A DNA stretch of 64,000 nucleotides from Brevibacillus_H ginsengisoli. Its GTDB lineage: Bacteria; Bacillota; Bacilli; Brevibacillales; Brevibacillaceae. This document shows positions 7,475 to 16,217 of the stretch, one piece after another; position 1 is the stretch's first letter, and each line of letters starts with the position of its first letter. The position numbers were made by a program, and so were the translations under genes. The notes below the pieces were generated by a model that saw nothing but the letters and a program-made list of their open reading frames with translations, made no database searches and was not told where the DNA came from. Where the stretch lies: contig NZ_JBNJQR010000001.1 in assembly GCF_050113715.1 (NCBI RefSeq), forward strand, positions 62,001-126,000, given 5' to 3'.

Positions 7475-9229
7475 TTGTTACGGAAGGCAAAAATCGTATG
7501 TACGATCGGACCAGCAAGTGAATCGGTTGAGATGTTGAAACAAATGATCGAAGCAGGGATGAACGTAGCCCGGCTGAATTTTTCTCACGGATCCCATGAG
7601 GAGCACGCGGCTAGAATTGTGAACATTCGTCAAGCGTGTAAAGAGACAGGCAAGCACATTGCCATCTTGTTGGATACCAAAGGCCCAGAGATTCGCACCA
7701 GGGATTTAACCACAGATTACGTTGAATTAGTGGAGAACAACACGATCATCCTTACCACTGAAGATGTTCTTGGAACAGTAGAGCGCGTCTCCATTACGTA
7801 CGAAGATTTGCCGCAGGATGTTGAAGTTGGCAGCACAATCCTCATTGATGACGGCTTAATTGGACTTACCGTTGAAAAGATCGAGGGGACCGAAATCTAT
7901 TGCCGAATCAAGAATGGCGGGATCCTCAAAAATAAAAAAGGCGTCAACGTTCCAGGGGTTAAAATTAAACTGCCGGGCATAACCGAAAAAGACGCGGCGG
8001 ATATTGAATTTGGTATTCGTCAAAATGTAGACTTCATTGCCGCGTCTTTTGTGCGCAAGGCCGCGGATATTTTAGAGATCCGTGAAATTTTGGAGCGTCA
8101 TAATGCCAAGATTGACATCATTCCTAAGATCGAGAATGAAGAAGGCGTACAGAATGTAGACGAGATTCTCGCTGTCTCTGATGGCCTAATGGTAGCGCGT
8201 GGAGACTTGGGTGTAGAAATCCCGGTAGAAGAAGTGCCAATGGTTCAGAAGAAATTGATCGAGAAGTGCAATTTGCTGGGTAAACCAGTTATTACGGCGA
8301 CTCAAATGCTTGATTCCATGCAGCGTAACCCTCGTCCGACTCGTGCGGAAGCAAGCGACGTGGCGAATGCTATTTTTGACGGAACAGACGCGATTATGCT
8401 GTCTGGAGAAACAGCTGCCGGTAAATATCCGCTTGAATCTGTAGAAACCATGAACCGCATTGCTATGCGCGCGGAACAGGAACTGAACTATCGTGAAATC
8501 CTCGATAGCCATACAATGCGCCAACAAATGACGATTACCGATGCGATCAGTCAAGCTGTAGCCAATTCTGCGCTTGATTTGAAGGCTTCAGCGATTTTAA
8601 CCGCGACTGAAAGCGGTCATACCGCTCGTATGGTTGCGAAATATCGTCCAAAAGCACCAATCATTGCCGTAACCCCTCACGAGGATGTACTTCGCCGTCT
8701 TTCTCTGGTCAACGGCGTATATCCACTGATTGGACCAGTTGCCGAGACAACCGATGAGATGCTGGAAATTTCTGTGCGTGAATCTTTGAACGCAGGATTT
8801 GTTCGTCATGGTGATTTGGTAGTGATCACTGCTGGTGTACCTGTTCGTGAAACAGGCACAACCAACCTGATGAAAATTCACGTGATCGGCGATGTGGTTG
8901 CCAAAGGACAAGGAATTGGCCGCAAAGTCATAACCGGCAAAGTCATTATTGCCCGCTCCGCATCTGAAGCGATTGAAAAAATGGAGGATGGAGCCGTTTT
9001 GGTGACATATGGAACGGACTCCGACACCATCGAGACATTTAAACGCGCAGGTGCCGTCATTACTGAGGAAGGCGGACTCACCTCTCATGCGGCAATCGTT
9101 GGGTTGAACCTTAGCGTGCCTGTCATTGTTGGTGTTGAACGGGCAACCAGCAAGCTGAAAGAAGGAACAATTGTCACAGTTGATTCAGAAAGAGGCCACA
9201 TTTACACGGGAGCTACCCGCGTACTCTAA
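7475..9229 (+). CDS. pyk: Pyruvate kinase with C-terminal PEP-utilising-type domain
   Basis: Converts phosphoenolpyruvate and ADP to pyruvate and ATP. Typical motifs: KIVCTIGPAS, NFSHGSHEEH, the K/E catalytic block IIPKIENEEGVQNVDEIL and MVARGDLGVEIP, and TATQMLDSM. At 584 residues it carries the extra C-terminal domain characteristic of Bacillaceae pyruvate kinases; the stretch ITEEGGLTSHAAIVG is the PEP-utilising swivelling-domain His motif. TTG at 7475 is the start, preceded by GGGAGGT at good spacing. A hairpin terminator follows. Confidence 0.96.
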   Translation: MLRKAKIVCTIGPASESVEMLKQMIEAGMNVARLNFSHGSHEEHAARIVNIRQACKETGKHIAILLDTKGPEIRTRDLTTDYVELVENNTIILTTEDVLGTVERVSITYEDLPQDVEVGSTILIDDGLIGLTVEKIEGTEIYCRIKNGGILKNKKGVNVPGVKIKLPGITEKDAADIEFGIRQNVDFIAASFVRKAADILEIREILERHNAKIDIIPKIENEEGVQNVDEILAVSDGLMVARGDLGVEIPVEEVPMVQKKLIEKCNLLGKPVITATQMLDSMQRNPRPTRAEASDVANAIFDGTDAIMLSGETAAGKYPLESVETMNRIAMRAEQELNYREILDSHTMRQQMTITDAISQAVANSALDLKASAILTATESGHTARMVAKYRPKAPIIAVTPHEDVLRRLSLVNGVYPLIGPVAETTDEMLEISVRESLNAGFVRHGDLVVITAGVPVRETGTTNLMKIHVIGDVVAKGQGIGRKVITGKVIIARSASEAIEKMEDGAVLVTYGTDSDTIETFKRAGAVITEEGGLTSHAAIVGLNLSVPVIVGVERATSKLKEGTIVTVDSERGHIYTGATRVL

Positions 9230-9247
9230 TAGTGTGAAGAACGAACT

Positions 9248-9290
9248 AGAGCAGACTGTCTGATTGGATCAGACGGCCTGCTCTTATTTC
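9248..9290 (+). terminator. Terminator of pfkA-pyk
   Basis: AGAGCAG (9248-9254) pairs with CTGCTCT (9278-9284) over an inner GTCTGAT/ATCAGAC stem; a weak T-rich tail follows. Confidence 0.65.
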
Positions 9291-9381
9291 ATAATCTGGT
9301 GTCGAGGAAGCCTTTTCGTGAATGTGGTAAAATAAATGAATAGGGACAAGAGATTGATTGGGTAAAAGGAGAGATTATGCC

Positions 9382-9825
9382 ATGCGCTTGACTGACTATA
9401 AAACCATCCAATTTCGGGTACGTTATTCGGAAACAGACCAGATGGGGGTGGTCTATCATACCAATTATTTGAATTGGTTTGAGATTGGACGAACCTCGTT
9501 TATTCGGGATTTGGGATTTTCCTATCGGCAACTGGAGGAACAGGGTGTTTTGTTGCCTGTGACAGATGCTGCGATTTCTTTTAAATCACCTGCTCGTTAT
9601 GACGATATGGTGGAGGTGCGCACAATCATCGAAGAGTTGACTCCCTTACGTCTTCATTTCCGATATGAGATTGTCAATTTGGACACCGACACACTGCTTG
9701 TGCATGGTCAAACCCAGCATGTCTTCACGAACCCGGCATTGAGGCCCATCCGATTGAATCGAAGCCTTCCAGACATGTATGCCATGTTAGAAACCGAATG
9801 GAACCTTTCACGTAAGAATAAATAA
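9382..9825 (+). CDS. Acyl-CoA thioesterase, YbgC/4HBT hot-dog family
   Basis: Hot-dog-fold thioesterase of about 147 residues. The N-terminal block RYSETDQMGVVYHTNYLNWF matches the 4-hydroxybenzoyl-CoA thioesterase/YbgC active-site segment with its catalytic aspartate. It probably hydrolyses short or medium acyl-CoA; the physiological substrate is unknown. ATG 9382 is chosen over the in-frame TTG at 9358, because the ribosome site AAGGAGAG lies between them. Stand-alone gene between pyk and fxsA. Confidence 0.85.
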   Translation: MRLTDYKTIQFRVRYSETDQMGVVYHTNYLNWFEIGRTSFIRDLGFSYRQLEEQGVLLPVTDAAISFKSPARYDDMVEVRTIIEELTPLRLHFRYEIVNLDTDTLLVHGQTQHVFTNPALRPIRLNRSLPDMYAMLETEWNLSRKNK

Positions 9826-9865
9826 GTACGTTAGGCAAGAGACAAGTGATAAGGGTGTGATCATC

Positions 9866-10261
9866 ATGTTTCGTATTTTGCTGGTATTATTTATTATCGT
9901 TCCTGCTATAGAGCTATGGGGATTAATCTCTGTTGGCAAGGTTATTGGTCCTTGGTGGACGGTTCTTTTGGTCATCTTCACAAGTGTATTGGGGGCCTGG
10001 CTTGCCAAGAAGGAAGGCTTACAGGTATTACGCAACTTTCAGATGCAGACATCACGTGGACAAATGCCGACCGATTCCATTATCGATGGGATTTTAGTCA
10101 TGATCGGTGCCATTCTGTTGATTACTCCAGGATTTGTAACGGATGTGTTTGGAATCTTTTTTCTTATTCCTTACACCCGAATGATCATCCGTTATTTCTT
10201 TAAAAAATGGCTGTGGAACATGATGTCAACGGGCAAGATTCAGTTTTTCTTCCGAAGATAA
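9866..10261 (+). CDS. fxsA: FxsA family membrane protein
   Basis: Small integral membrane protein of about 131 residues with three or four hydrophobic segments (near residues 4-22, 28-46 and 70-110) and the family signature AIELWGLISVG, then GAWLAKKEG. Named after E. coli FxsA, which affects phage F exclusion when overexpressed; its normal function is unknown. ATG 9866 is preferred to GTG 9857, which touches the AAGGGTG ribosome site. In B. subtilis the homologue (ytzA) also lies after pyk. It converges on ytvI with a shared terminator. Confidence 0.85.
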   Translation: MFRILLVLFIIVPAIELWGLISVGKVIGPWWTVLLVIFTSVLGAWLAKKEGLQVLRNFQMQTSRGQMPTDSIIDGILVMIGAILLITPGFVTDVFGIFFLIPYTRMIIRYFFKKWLWNMMSTGKIQFFFRR

Positions 10262-10275
10262 ATCCTCCTATGGAA

Positions 10276-10310
10276 AAACCCCCTTCGCTAAGGCGTAAGG
10301 GGGTTTCCTT
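10276..10310. terminator. Bidirectional terminator between fxsA and ytvI
   Basis: Perfect 10-bp stem AAACCCCCTT (10276-10285) with AAGGGGGTTT (10297-10306), A-run on one side and T-run on the other. It overlaps the last codons of ytvI. Confidence 0.8.
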
Positions 10311-11466
10311 TGATATAGCGCCACACGTCCTGAAAGATCCTTGCGCGAATCAGCGCGTTGATCAACACAAGCGAGACAGGACCGATGATCAAACCGAGGA
10401 ATCCGAACAGCTTCAGTCCGGTGAACATGGCAATCAGGGCAAGCAGCGGTTCAAGTCCTACGTTATCGGCAAGTACTTTTGGTTCGATGATCTGGCGAGC
10501 GATAATGCCAACCGCATACAGAATGGACAAACCAATCACCAGTGAATAGTTCCCTTTAAAGAACAAGTAGACGATCCACGGTACGAAGACGGTTCCTGTT
10601 CCCAGATACGGCAACAGGTCCACGATCCCTGTCAAAAGCCCAATCGTAATCGCGTAATTGACGCGTAAAATAAGAAGTCCAACGATCACAATGGCAGCCG
10701 TGATGGAGATGATGGTCATTTGAGCTTTGACGAATCCGAACAACGCATTGCGCAGATCGAGAATGATGGTATCCAACCGACTATTTAGGACGTTGGGTAA
10801 AATCCTTCTTACACGGGTGCGCCACAGGTAAAAGTCTTTACTGATGAAGAATGCGGCCAAGAGTGAAATCACCGAAATCGTTGCCAGATTTGGAAGCGAA
10901 ACCAGCAGATTTTTGATCCCTTGCAAGAAACCGAGGACGATATCTTGTCCGGCCTGCGAGATCGTTTTGAGCGCACTGCCCACATTAGCGTCGATGGTTG
11001 ATTTATAGCCTGGATCTAGCTGTTGGTAGAAGAATGTCAGCTGATTATAGATCCCCATCAAAAAGTCTTGGCTAATTGTTCGTTGCAGGTAATGCGTAAG
11101 CTCATCCGTAAATGTAGGAAGCATTGTGATGAGCTGTCCAATTTCTAAAACTGTTTCCGTAATCACGAGTGTAAGCAAACCGCCGATAATCCCCAATAAT
11201 AATAGAAGAACAATCAGAACAGATAGCCACCTTGGAATTCGTCCCTTTTTGGAGAGAAAGGTAACGGGCCGATTGACCATGACCGCAATGATTAACCCAA
11301 TGAGAAATGGGAACAGTAATGGTGTTAGAAAATGGATGAGCTTGAACGAAGCATACGTAATTAGGATGACGAACAACAACCTTGAGATTTGGAAGATACG
11401 TTGAAGTAAACGTACCAACATTTCTTGAGCCAGGGTAACCACTCCCATCTTGGTAAAAAACGCCAC
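10288..11466 (-). CDS. ytvI: YtvI-like membrane protein, AI-2E transporter family
   Basis: Polytopic membrane protein of up to 392 residues with about seven or eight hydrophobic segments and the AI-2E/PerM-family C-terminal block GIVDLLPYLGTGTVFVPW. The B. subtilis counterpart YtvI is annotated as a sporulation integral membrane protein and occupies the same position after pyk. The substrate is unknown. The start is uncertain: GTG 11466 and ATG 11448 both lack a clear ribosome site, and ATG at residue 16 is also possible. Confidence 0.85.
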   Translation of the reverse strand: MAFFTKMGVVTLAQEMLVRLLQRIFQISRLLFVILITYASFKLIHFLTPLLFPFLIGLIIAVMVNRPVTFLSKKGRIPRWLSVLIVLLLLLGIIGGLLTLVITETVLEIGQLITMLPTFTDELTHYLQRTISQDFLMGIYNQLTFFYQQLDPGYKSTIDANVGSALKTISQAGQDIVLGFLQGIKNLLVSLPNLATISVISLLAAFFISKDFYLWRTRVRRILPNVLNSRLDTIILDLRNALFGFVKAQMTIISITAAIVIVGLLILRVNYAITIGLLTGIVDLLPYLGTGTVFVPWIVYLFFKGNYSLVIGLSILYAVGIIARQIIEPKVLADNVGLEPLLALIAMFTGLKLFGFLGLIIGPVSLVLINALIRARIFQDVWRYIKGNPLTP

Positions 11467-11850
11467 TTAAGCAAAATTTTTAACGCATAAGTTGTGTAAC
11501 CTTATTGTAACTATTATGCCGTAAGCTTAGTTGCATAGGCAAGATCAGGTATAAATGTGACAGTTTATACGATTTTTATTCACAAAATCGTAAATATCTT
11601 TTATAATTATTGTCGAAATAACGTTTTAATTCTTCTTTTTATCCCATGTGAAAAGAGAATACATTTATCCGATGTATCTTCTCCCTTGCTGCAAGAAAAG
11701 GTGTCTCTCGCTTTCATCCCTTCTTCCACCATACAGATGAAATATCGAAAGATGCCTTTATAAAGCGCGTAACATACGAATTGGTGGTAAAAGGAAGATG
11801 GCCTCACAACCTACTAGAGAGACCATTTTACGGAAAAGGAGAGAGTTCTT
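11467..11850. other. Intergenic region upstream of citZ with operator-like repeats
   Basis: 384 bp between divergent ytvI and citZ. It contains the citZ promoter and dyads described separately, then a roughly 240-nt leader with an imperfect hairpin near 11659-11688. No coding region is convincing. Confidence 0.6.
11549..11607 (+). promoter_or_regulatory. Candidate citZ promoter with two dyads
   Basis: TTCACA (11579-11584), 17-bp spacer, TATAAT (11602-11607). Upstream lies GTATAAA-N8-TTTATAC (11549-11570), and CGATTTT-N7-AAAATCG (11570-11590) overlaps the -35 box. In B. subtilis citZ is repressed by CcpC through ATAA/TTAT dyads and by CcpA; here the ATAA/TTAT spacing differs, so the regulator is not assigned. 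Confidence 0.55.
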
Positions 11851-12963
11851 ATGACAGCAACTCGAGGACTAGAAGGAGTCGTCGCTGCTCAATCATCTAT
11901 CTGCGCTATCGTTGACGGTGTATTAAGCTATGGCGGTATCAATGTAGATGAATTAGCTGAAAACGCTACCTTTGAAGAAGTGGTGTATTTACTGTGGCAT
12001 GGAGCGCTACCGAAGCGCGATCAGCTGGAAAAGCTACAAAAAGAGTTAGGTGCCAACGCCGTTGTTCCACAAGAAGTAATTGATAGCATCCGTTCTTATC
12101 CGCATGGAGTGCATCCAATGGCAGCCCTGCGTACAGCTGTCTCTTCGCTAGCTCTCTACGACTCGGAAGCACAAGATATGTCGTCAGAAGCGAACTATCG
12201 CAAAGCCATCCGTTTGTTGGCTCAAACCCCAACAATTGTAGCGGCATTTGAGCGTATCCGCAAAGGATTGCAGCCAGTAGCTCCAAATCCTAACTTTACG
12301 GTTGCTCAAAATTTCCTTTACATGCTAACAGGCCAAGAGCCAACCGCAACAGCAGTAAAAGCTTTTGACACCGCTCTCATTTTACACGCTGACCATGAAT
12401 TCAACGCGTCTACCTTCGCTGCCCGCGTAACGGTTGCTACGTTGACTGACATGTACTCTGGTGTTGTATCCGCAATCGGAACGTTGAAAGGTCCACTTCA
12501 CGGGGGAGCTAACGAAGCGGTTGCCAAAATGCTTACCGAAATCGGTTCTATGGATCGTGTAGAATCTTGGGTTCGTGAAGCGCTTGACAACAAAGTGAAA
12601 ATCATGGGCTTCGGTCACCGCGTGTATAAAGACGGTGATCCTCGCGCAAAATGGCTTCGTCAAATGTCTAAAGAATTGACTAAGCAAATCGGGCGCGAAG
12701 AGCTTTATGAAATGTCCGTTAAAATCGAAGAAATGGTAACAGGTGAAAAAGGTTTGAAACCAAATGTTGATTTCTACTCCGCATCTGTTTACATCTCTCT
12801 TGGATTAGAAATTGATTTGTTCACTCCGATTTTCGCCATCAGCCGCATGTCGGGTTGGACAGCTCACATTATGGAACAATATGAAAATAACCGTTTGATC
12901 CGTCCACGCGCAGATTATACAGGACCGGTTAATAAACATTATGTTCCAATCGATCAACGATAA
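11851..12963 (+). CDS. citZ: Citrate synthase
   Basis: Condenses acetyl-CoA and oxaloacetate to citrate at the entry of the TCA cycle. 370 residues, the short dimeric Gram-positive type. Family motifs: LYMLTGQEPT, GPLHGGANEAV with a catalytic His, and the signature GFGHRVYKDGDPRA. Start ATG 11851 follows AAGGAGAG. First gene of citZ-icd-mdh; a large hairpin lies between it and icd. Confidence 0.97.
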   Translation: MTATRGLEGVVAAQSSICAIVDGVLSYGGINVDELAENATFEEVVYLLWHGALPKRDQLEKLQKELGANAVVPQEVIDSIRSYPHGVHPMAALRTAVSSLALYDSEAQDMSSEANYRKAIRLLAQTPTIVAAFERIRKGLQPVAPNPNFTVAQNFLYMLTGQEPTATAVKAFDTALILHADHEFNASTFAARVTVATLTDMYSGVVSAIGTLKGPLHGGANEAVAKMLTEIGSMDRVESWVREALDNKVKIMGFGHRVYKDGDPRAKWLRQMSKELTKQIGREELYEMSVKIEEMVTGEKGLKPNVDFYSASVYISLGLEIDLFTPIFAISRMSGWTAHIMEQYENNRLIRPRADYTGPVNKHYVPIDQR

Positions 12964-12971
12964 ACTTCATT

Positions 12972-13039
12972 GCAGAAAGTAAGGTGAACTACTACTGTAG
13001 CGCTGGACTCTTGGCGCTTCATAGTAGTTCTCCTTCTGC
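12972..13039 (+). other. Large hairpin between citZ and icd
   Basis: The arms GCAGAA...GAACTACTA...GCGC (from 12972) and GCGC...TAGTAGTTC...TTCTGC (to 13039) fold back with a few bulges to give about 25 pairs. No T-run follows, so it is more likely an RNA-stability or processing element, or an attenuator, than a simple terminator. Confidence 0.6.
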
Positions 13040-13100
13040 TGTTACCGAGGTTATCACTATATACTTAGCAGTAATATACTAACCGTCTGGAGTGATTACT

Positions 13101-14384
13101 TTGTTTAAGAACTTGTCCTTGCCAACAACTGGCGAAAAAATTACAGTAGATAATGGTAAAATGATCGTACCTAATAACCCGATTATTCCTTTCATTGAAG
13201 GAGACGGTACAGGACCAGACATCTGGAACTCATCTGTTCGTGTATTGGACGCTGCTGTAGAAAAAGCTTACAAAGGTGAGAAAAAAATCGCTTGGTTTGA
13301 AGTTTTTGCTGGTGAAAAAGCGTTCAACCAATATGGTGAATGGCTTCCTGAAGATACATTAACCGCAATTCGCGAATACCTGATCGCAATCAAAGGTCCT
13401 TTGACTACTCCAGTTGGCGGCGGTATCCGTTCCATCAACGTAGCTCTTCGTCAAGAGTTGGACTTGTATGCTTGCGTACGTCCAGTTCAATACTTCGATG
13501 GCGTTCCATCTCCTGTTAAACACCCTGAACTGACTGACATGGTTATTTTCCGTGAGAATACTGAAGATATCTATGCGGGTGTTGAGTGGCAAGAAGGTAC
13601 ACCTGAAGTGAAAAAAGTAATCGAGTTCTTGCAAAAAGAAATGGGCGTTAAGAAAATCCGCTTCCCTGAGACTTCCGGTATCGGTATCAAGCCTGTTTCC
13701 AAAGATGGTACTGAGCGCCTTGTTCGTGCGGCGATTGAATATGCGATCGACAACAAGCGTAAATCTGTAACCCTTGTACACAAAGGAAACATCATGAAGT
13801 TTACTGAAGGTGCGTTCAAAACTTGGGGTTATGCAGTAGCTGAAGCTGAATACGGTGATAAAGTATTCACTTGGGCACAATACGATCGCATTAAAGCTGA
13901 AGGCGGCGACGCTGACAAAGCACAAAAAGAAGCGGAAGCAGCAGGCAAAATCATCGTGAAAGATGTCATTGCGGATGCGTTCTTGCAACAAATTTTGACT
14001 CGTCCAGCTGAATACGATGTAGTAGCGACACTTAACCTGAACGGTGACTATATCTCCGACGCGCTTGCTGCTCAAGTTGGCGGTATCGGTATCGCTCCAG
14101 GAGCAAACATTAACTACTTGACTGGTCACGCAATTTTCGAAGCAACTCATGGTACAGCTCCGAAATATGCTGGTTTGGATAAAGTAAACCCATCTTCTGT
14201 GATCCTTTCTGGTGAAATGATGCTTCGTCACCTTGGATGGAATGAAGCGGCTGATTTGTTGATCAACGCAATGGAGAAAACCATCTCCGATAAAACCGTT
14301 ACTTACGATTTCGCTCGTTTGATGGACGGTGCAACTGAACTCAAATGCTCTGAGTTCGGCGACGCTTTGATCAAAAACCTGTAA
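13101..14384 (+). CDS. icd: NADP-dependent isocitrate dehydrogenase
   Basis: Oxidatively decarboxylates isocitrate to 2-oxoglutarate with NADP. About 427 residues, typical for the bacterial homodimeric enzyme. Motifs: PFIEGDGTGPDIW, the substrate-binding RSINVALRQELDLYACVRPV block with the regulatory serine, FRENTEDIYAG and the NADP-binding region ATHGTAPKYAGLDKVNPSS. TTG 13101 is the likely start (eight bases after GGAG); the in-frame GTG at 13092 overlaps the ribosome site. Middle gene of the TCA cluster. Confidence 0.96.
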   Translation: MFKNLSLPTTGEKITVDNGKMIVPNNPIIPFIEGDGTGPDIWNSSVRVLDAAVEKAYKGEKKIAWFEVFAGEKAFNQYGEWLPEDTLTAIREYLIAIKGPLTTPVGGGIRSINVALRQELDLYACVRPVQYFDGVPSPVKHPELTDMVIFRENTEDIYAGVEWQEGTPEVKKVIEFLQKEMGVKKIRFPETSGIGIKPVSKDGTERLVRAAIEYAIDNKRKSVTLVHKGNIMKFTEGAFKTWGYAVAEAEYGDKVFTWAQYDRIKAEGGDADKAQKEAEAAGKIIVKDVIADAFLQQILTRPAEYDVVATLNLNGDYISDALAAQVGGIGIAPGANINYLTGHAIFEATHGTAPKYAGLDKVNPSSVILSGEMMLRHLGWNEAADLLINAMEKTISDKTVTYDFARLMDGATELKCSEFGDALIKNL

Positions 14385-14435
14385 GAATCACCTAATTGAA
14401 TAGAATAAACAAGTAAAAATTGGAGGGGAATTACG

Positions 14436-15374
14436 ATGACAAACGCTCGTAAAAAAATCGCGGTTATCGGTAGTGGATTCACTGGTGCAACAACTGCGTT
14501 CATCCTCGGACAAAAAGAGCTTGGCGATGTAGTATTGGTTGATATTCCGCAATTGGAAAACCCAACCAAAGGTAAAGCTCTTGACATGATGGAATCTTCC
14601 CCAGTTCTTGGCTTTGACGCGAACATCACAGGTACTGCAAACTACGAGGATATCAAAGATGCTGCCCTTGTTATCATCACAGCAGGTATCGCCCGTAAAC
14701 CTGGTATGTCCCGCGACGATTTGGTTAACACCAACGCTGGCATCATGCGTTCTGTAGCTGAGCAAGTAAAAACCTATGCGCCAAACTCCATCGTTCTTGT
14801 TCTCTCTAACCCAGTAGACGCTATGACCTACACATTCTTCAAAACGTCCGGCTTCCCAAAAGAGCGCGTAATCGGACAATCCGGCGTATTGGATACTGCG
14901 CGTTTCCGTACGTTCGTAGCAGAAGAGTTGAAGGTGTCTGTAGAGGACGTAACTGGCTTCGTATTGGGTGGACACGGTGATGACATGGTTCCACTAGTAC
15001 GCTACTCCTATGCTGGCGGTATTCCTCTCCAAAGCTTGATCCCACAAGATCGTTTGGATGCCATCGTAGAACGTACCCGCAAAGGCGGCGGCGAAATCGT
15101 TAACTTGTTGGGTAATGGTTCTGCTTACTACGCTCCAGCGGCTTCTCTCGTTCAAATGGCTGAAGCGATCTTGAAGGACAAGAAACGCATCTTGCCTTCC
15201 ATCGCTTACCTTGAAGGAGAATACGGCTATAGCGATCTTTACCTTGGCGTTCCAACTTTGTTGGGTGCTAACGGTATCGAGAAAATTATGGAACTTGAAT
15301 TGCTTCCAGAAGAAAAAGCGGCGCTTGATAAATCCGCTGACTCCGTACGCAACGTCATGAAAGTTTTGGCGTAA
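14436..15374 (+). CDS. mdh: Malate dehydrogenase (NAD)
   Basis: Interconverts malate and oxaloacetate. 312 residues; LDH-like MDH class with the N-terminal NAD motif IGSGFTGATTA, the mobile loop GIARKPGMSRDDL with its two arginines, and the catalytic GGHGDDMVPL histidine. Start ATG 14436 is preceded by TGGAGGGG. Last gene of the citZ-icd-mdh cluster; a strong terminator follows. Confidence 0.96.
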   Translation: MTNARKKIAVIGSGFTGATTAFILGQKELGDVVLVDIPQLENPTKGKALDMMESSPVLGFDANITGTANYEDIKDAALVIITAGIARKPGMSRDDLVNTNAGIMRSVAEQVKTYAPNSIVLVLSNPVDAMTYTFFKTSGFPKERVIGQSGVLDTARFRTFVAEELKVSVEDVTGFVLGGHGDDMVPLVRYSYAGGIPLQSLIPQDRLDAIVERTRKGGGEIVNLLGNGSAYYAPAASLVQMAEAILKDKKRILPSIAYLEGEYGYSDLYLGVPTLLGANGIEKIMELELLPEEKAALDKSADSVRNVMKVLA

Positions 15375-15387
15375 GTTAACAACTTCA

Positions 15388-15421
15388 AAGGTGTTCTGCT
15401 TAAAGCAGGACACCTTTTTTT
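15388..15421 (+). terminator. Terminator of citZ-icd-mdh
   Basis: AAGGTGTTCTGCTT pairs with AAGCAGGACACCTT (one G-U), followed by a T-run to 15421. Confidence 0.9.
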
Positions 15422-15492
15422 AATATCGGAATGTTTAATGCATTACAGAGATAAAGCAGTTAAACATTCCGTCCACTCGCGTAAGCCCACCG

Positions 15493-15611
15493 AAGAAAAG
15501 ACTTCGTCCGCTCGAAGCTCATTTTAAGCGAAACATAGCGAAGTGAACGGAGCGGACAGTAGATACTTCAAGCGAGCTTAAACAGAGCGGGAAGGGACGA
15601 AGTCTTTTCTT
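15493..15611. repeat. 119-bp palindromic intergenic element
   Basis: A 17-bp perfect inverted repeat AAGAAAAGACTTCGTCC (15493-15509) and GGACGAAGTCTTTTCTT (15595-15611) encloses further short complementary blocks (CGCTC/GAGCG, AAGCTC/GAGCTT, GAAGT/ACTTC), so the whole can fold as a branched structure. No ORF is inside. It could be a MITE-like interspersed repeat or a structured RNA. No second copy was seen in the window. Confidence 0.6.
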
Positions 15612-15717
15612 AACAGAAAAATTACTTGTCACACATATTTGCTTCTGGCAGACTAAAATAGTAGAATTCTGTCAATTGAACAAACTATTGATAGGATGGG
15701 GAAAGGGGCCTTTCAAT

Positions 15718-16203
15718 TTGAAGCAGTATATGAAGCTGGGATTATTGCCATTTTTCTTTGCCATTTTGCTTATGGTTGCAAGCGGTTGTAGTTTGCAAGC
15801 AAGCTCTGAGGAAGTGGCTCAAGCGAAGAAAGATTTCATCGAAATAGTTGATCAAGTGAACGTAGAAGCTCCTAACGGCATCAAGGTGTTGACAGATGTC
15901 CGCGACATGTACAAAAAAGGAGAAGTAAAACGGACGAAGGTACAAAATACCATTTCGAATGGAATGGGTATTAACGATAATATCTATGCCGATGTGGTAT
16001 CCGCTCATATTCCATCAGAACTCGAACCGTTCCGTGACCGATTAATGAAGGCTTTGGATAAACGGAAAGAGGGTTATCAAGCATTATTTGACGCGTTCGA
16101 TAAGAACGATCCGAGCAAAGAGCCTGCGGCGGATGCTAAAATAGCGGAGTCTATTGAGGATTTGCGCAAAATTCAAAAAGATATTGATCCATTTCGTAAG
16201 TAG
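15718..16203 (+). CDS. Predicted lipoprotein upstream of phoP
   Basis: 161-residue secreted lipoprotein with a signal peptide and lipobox VASGC ending in the acylated Cys near residue 22. The mature part is helical and charged (KKDFIEIVDQVNVEAP, EPFRDRLMKALDKRKEGYQ). No domain recognised. TTG 15718 is the best start, nine bases after AAAGGGG; ATG 15730 is too far from a ribosome site. It ends 14 bp before phoP and may be co-transcribed with the two-component system, perhaps as an envelope partner (inference). Confidence 0.7.
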   Translation: MKQYMKLGLLPFFFAILLMVASGCSLQASSEEVAQAKKDFIEIVDQVNVEAPNGIKVLTDVRDMYKKGEVKRTKVQNTISNGMGINDNIYADVVSAHIPSELEPFRDRLMKALDKRKEGYQALFDAFDKNDPSKEPAADAKIAESIEDLRKIQKDIDPFRK

Positions 16204-16217
16204 GGGGAACCTCTGAC

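Noticed and set aside
11549..11570. Assigning the citZ upstream dyad to CcpC
   Set aside because: The ATAA/TTAT halves are present but the spacing is 10 instead of the 7 known from B. subtilis, so the regulator was left open.
13359..14231. 290-codon minus-strand frame
   Set aside because: Antisense shadow of icd; low-complexity Phe/Ser/Cys-rich translation.
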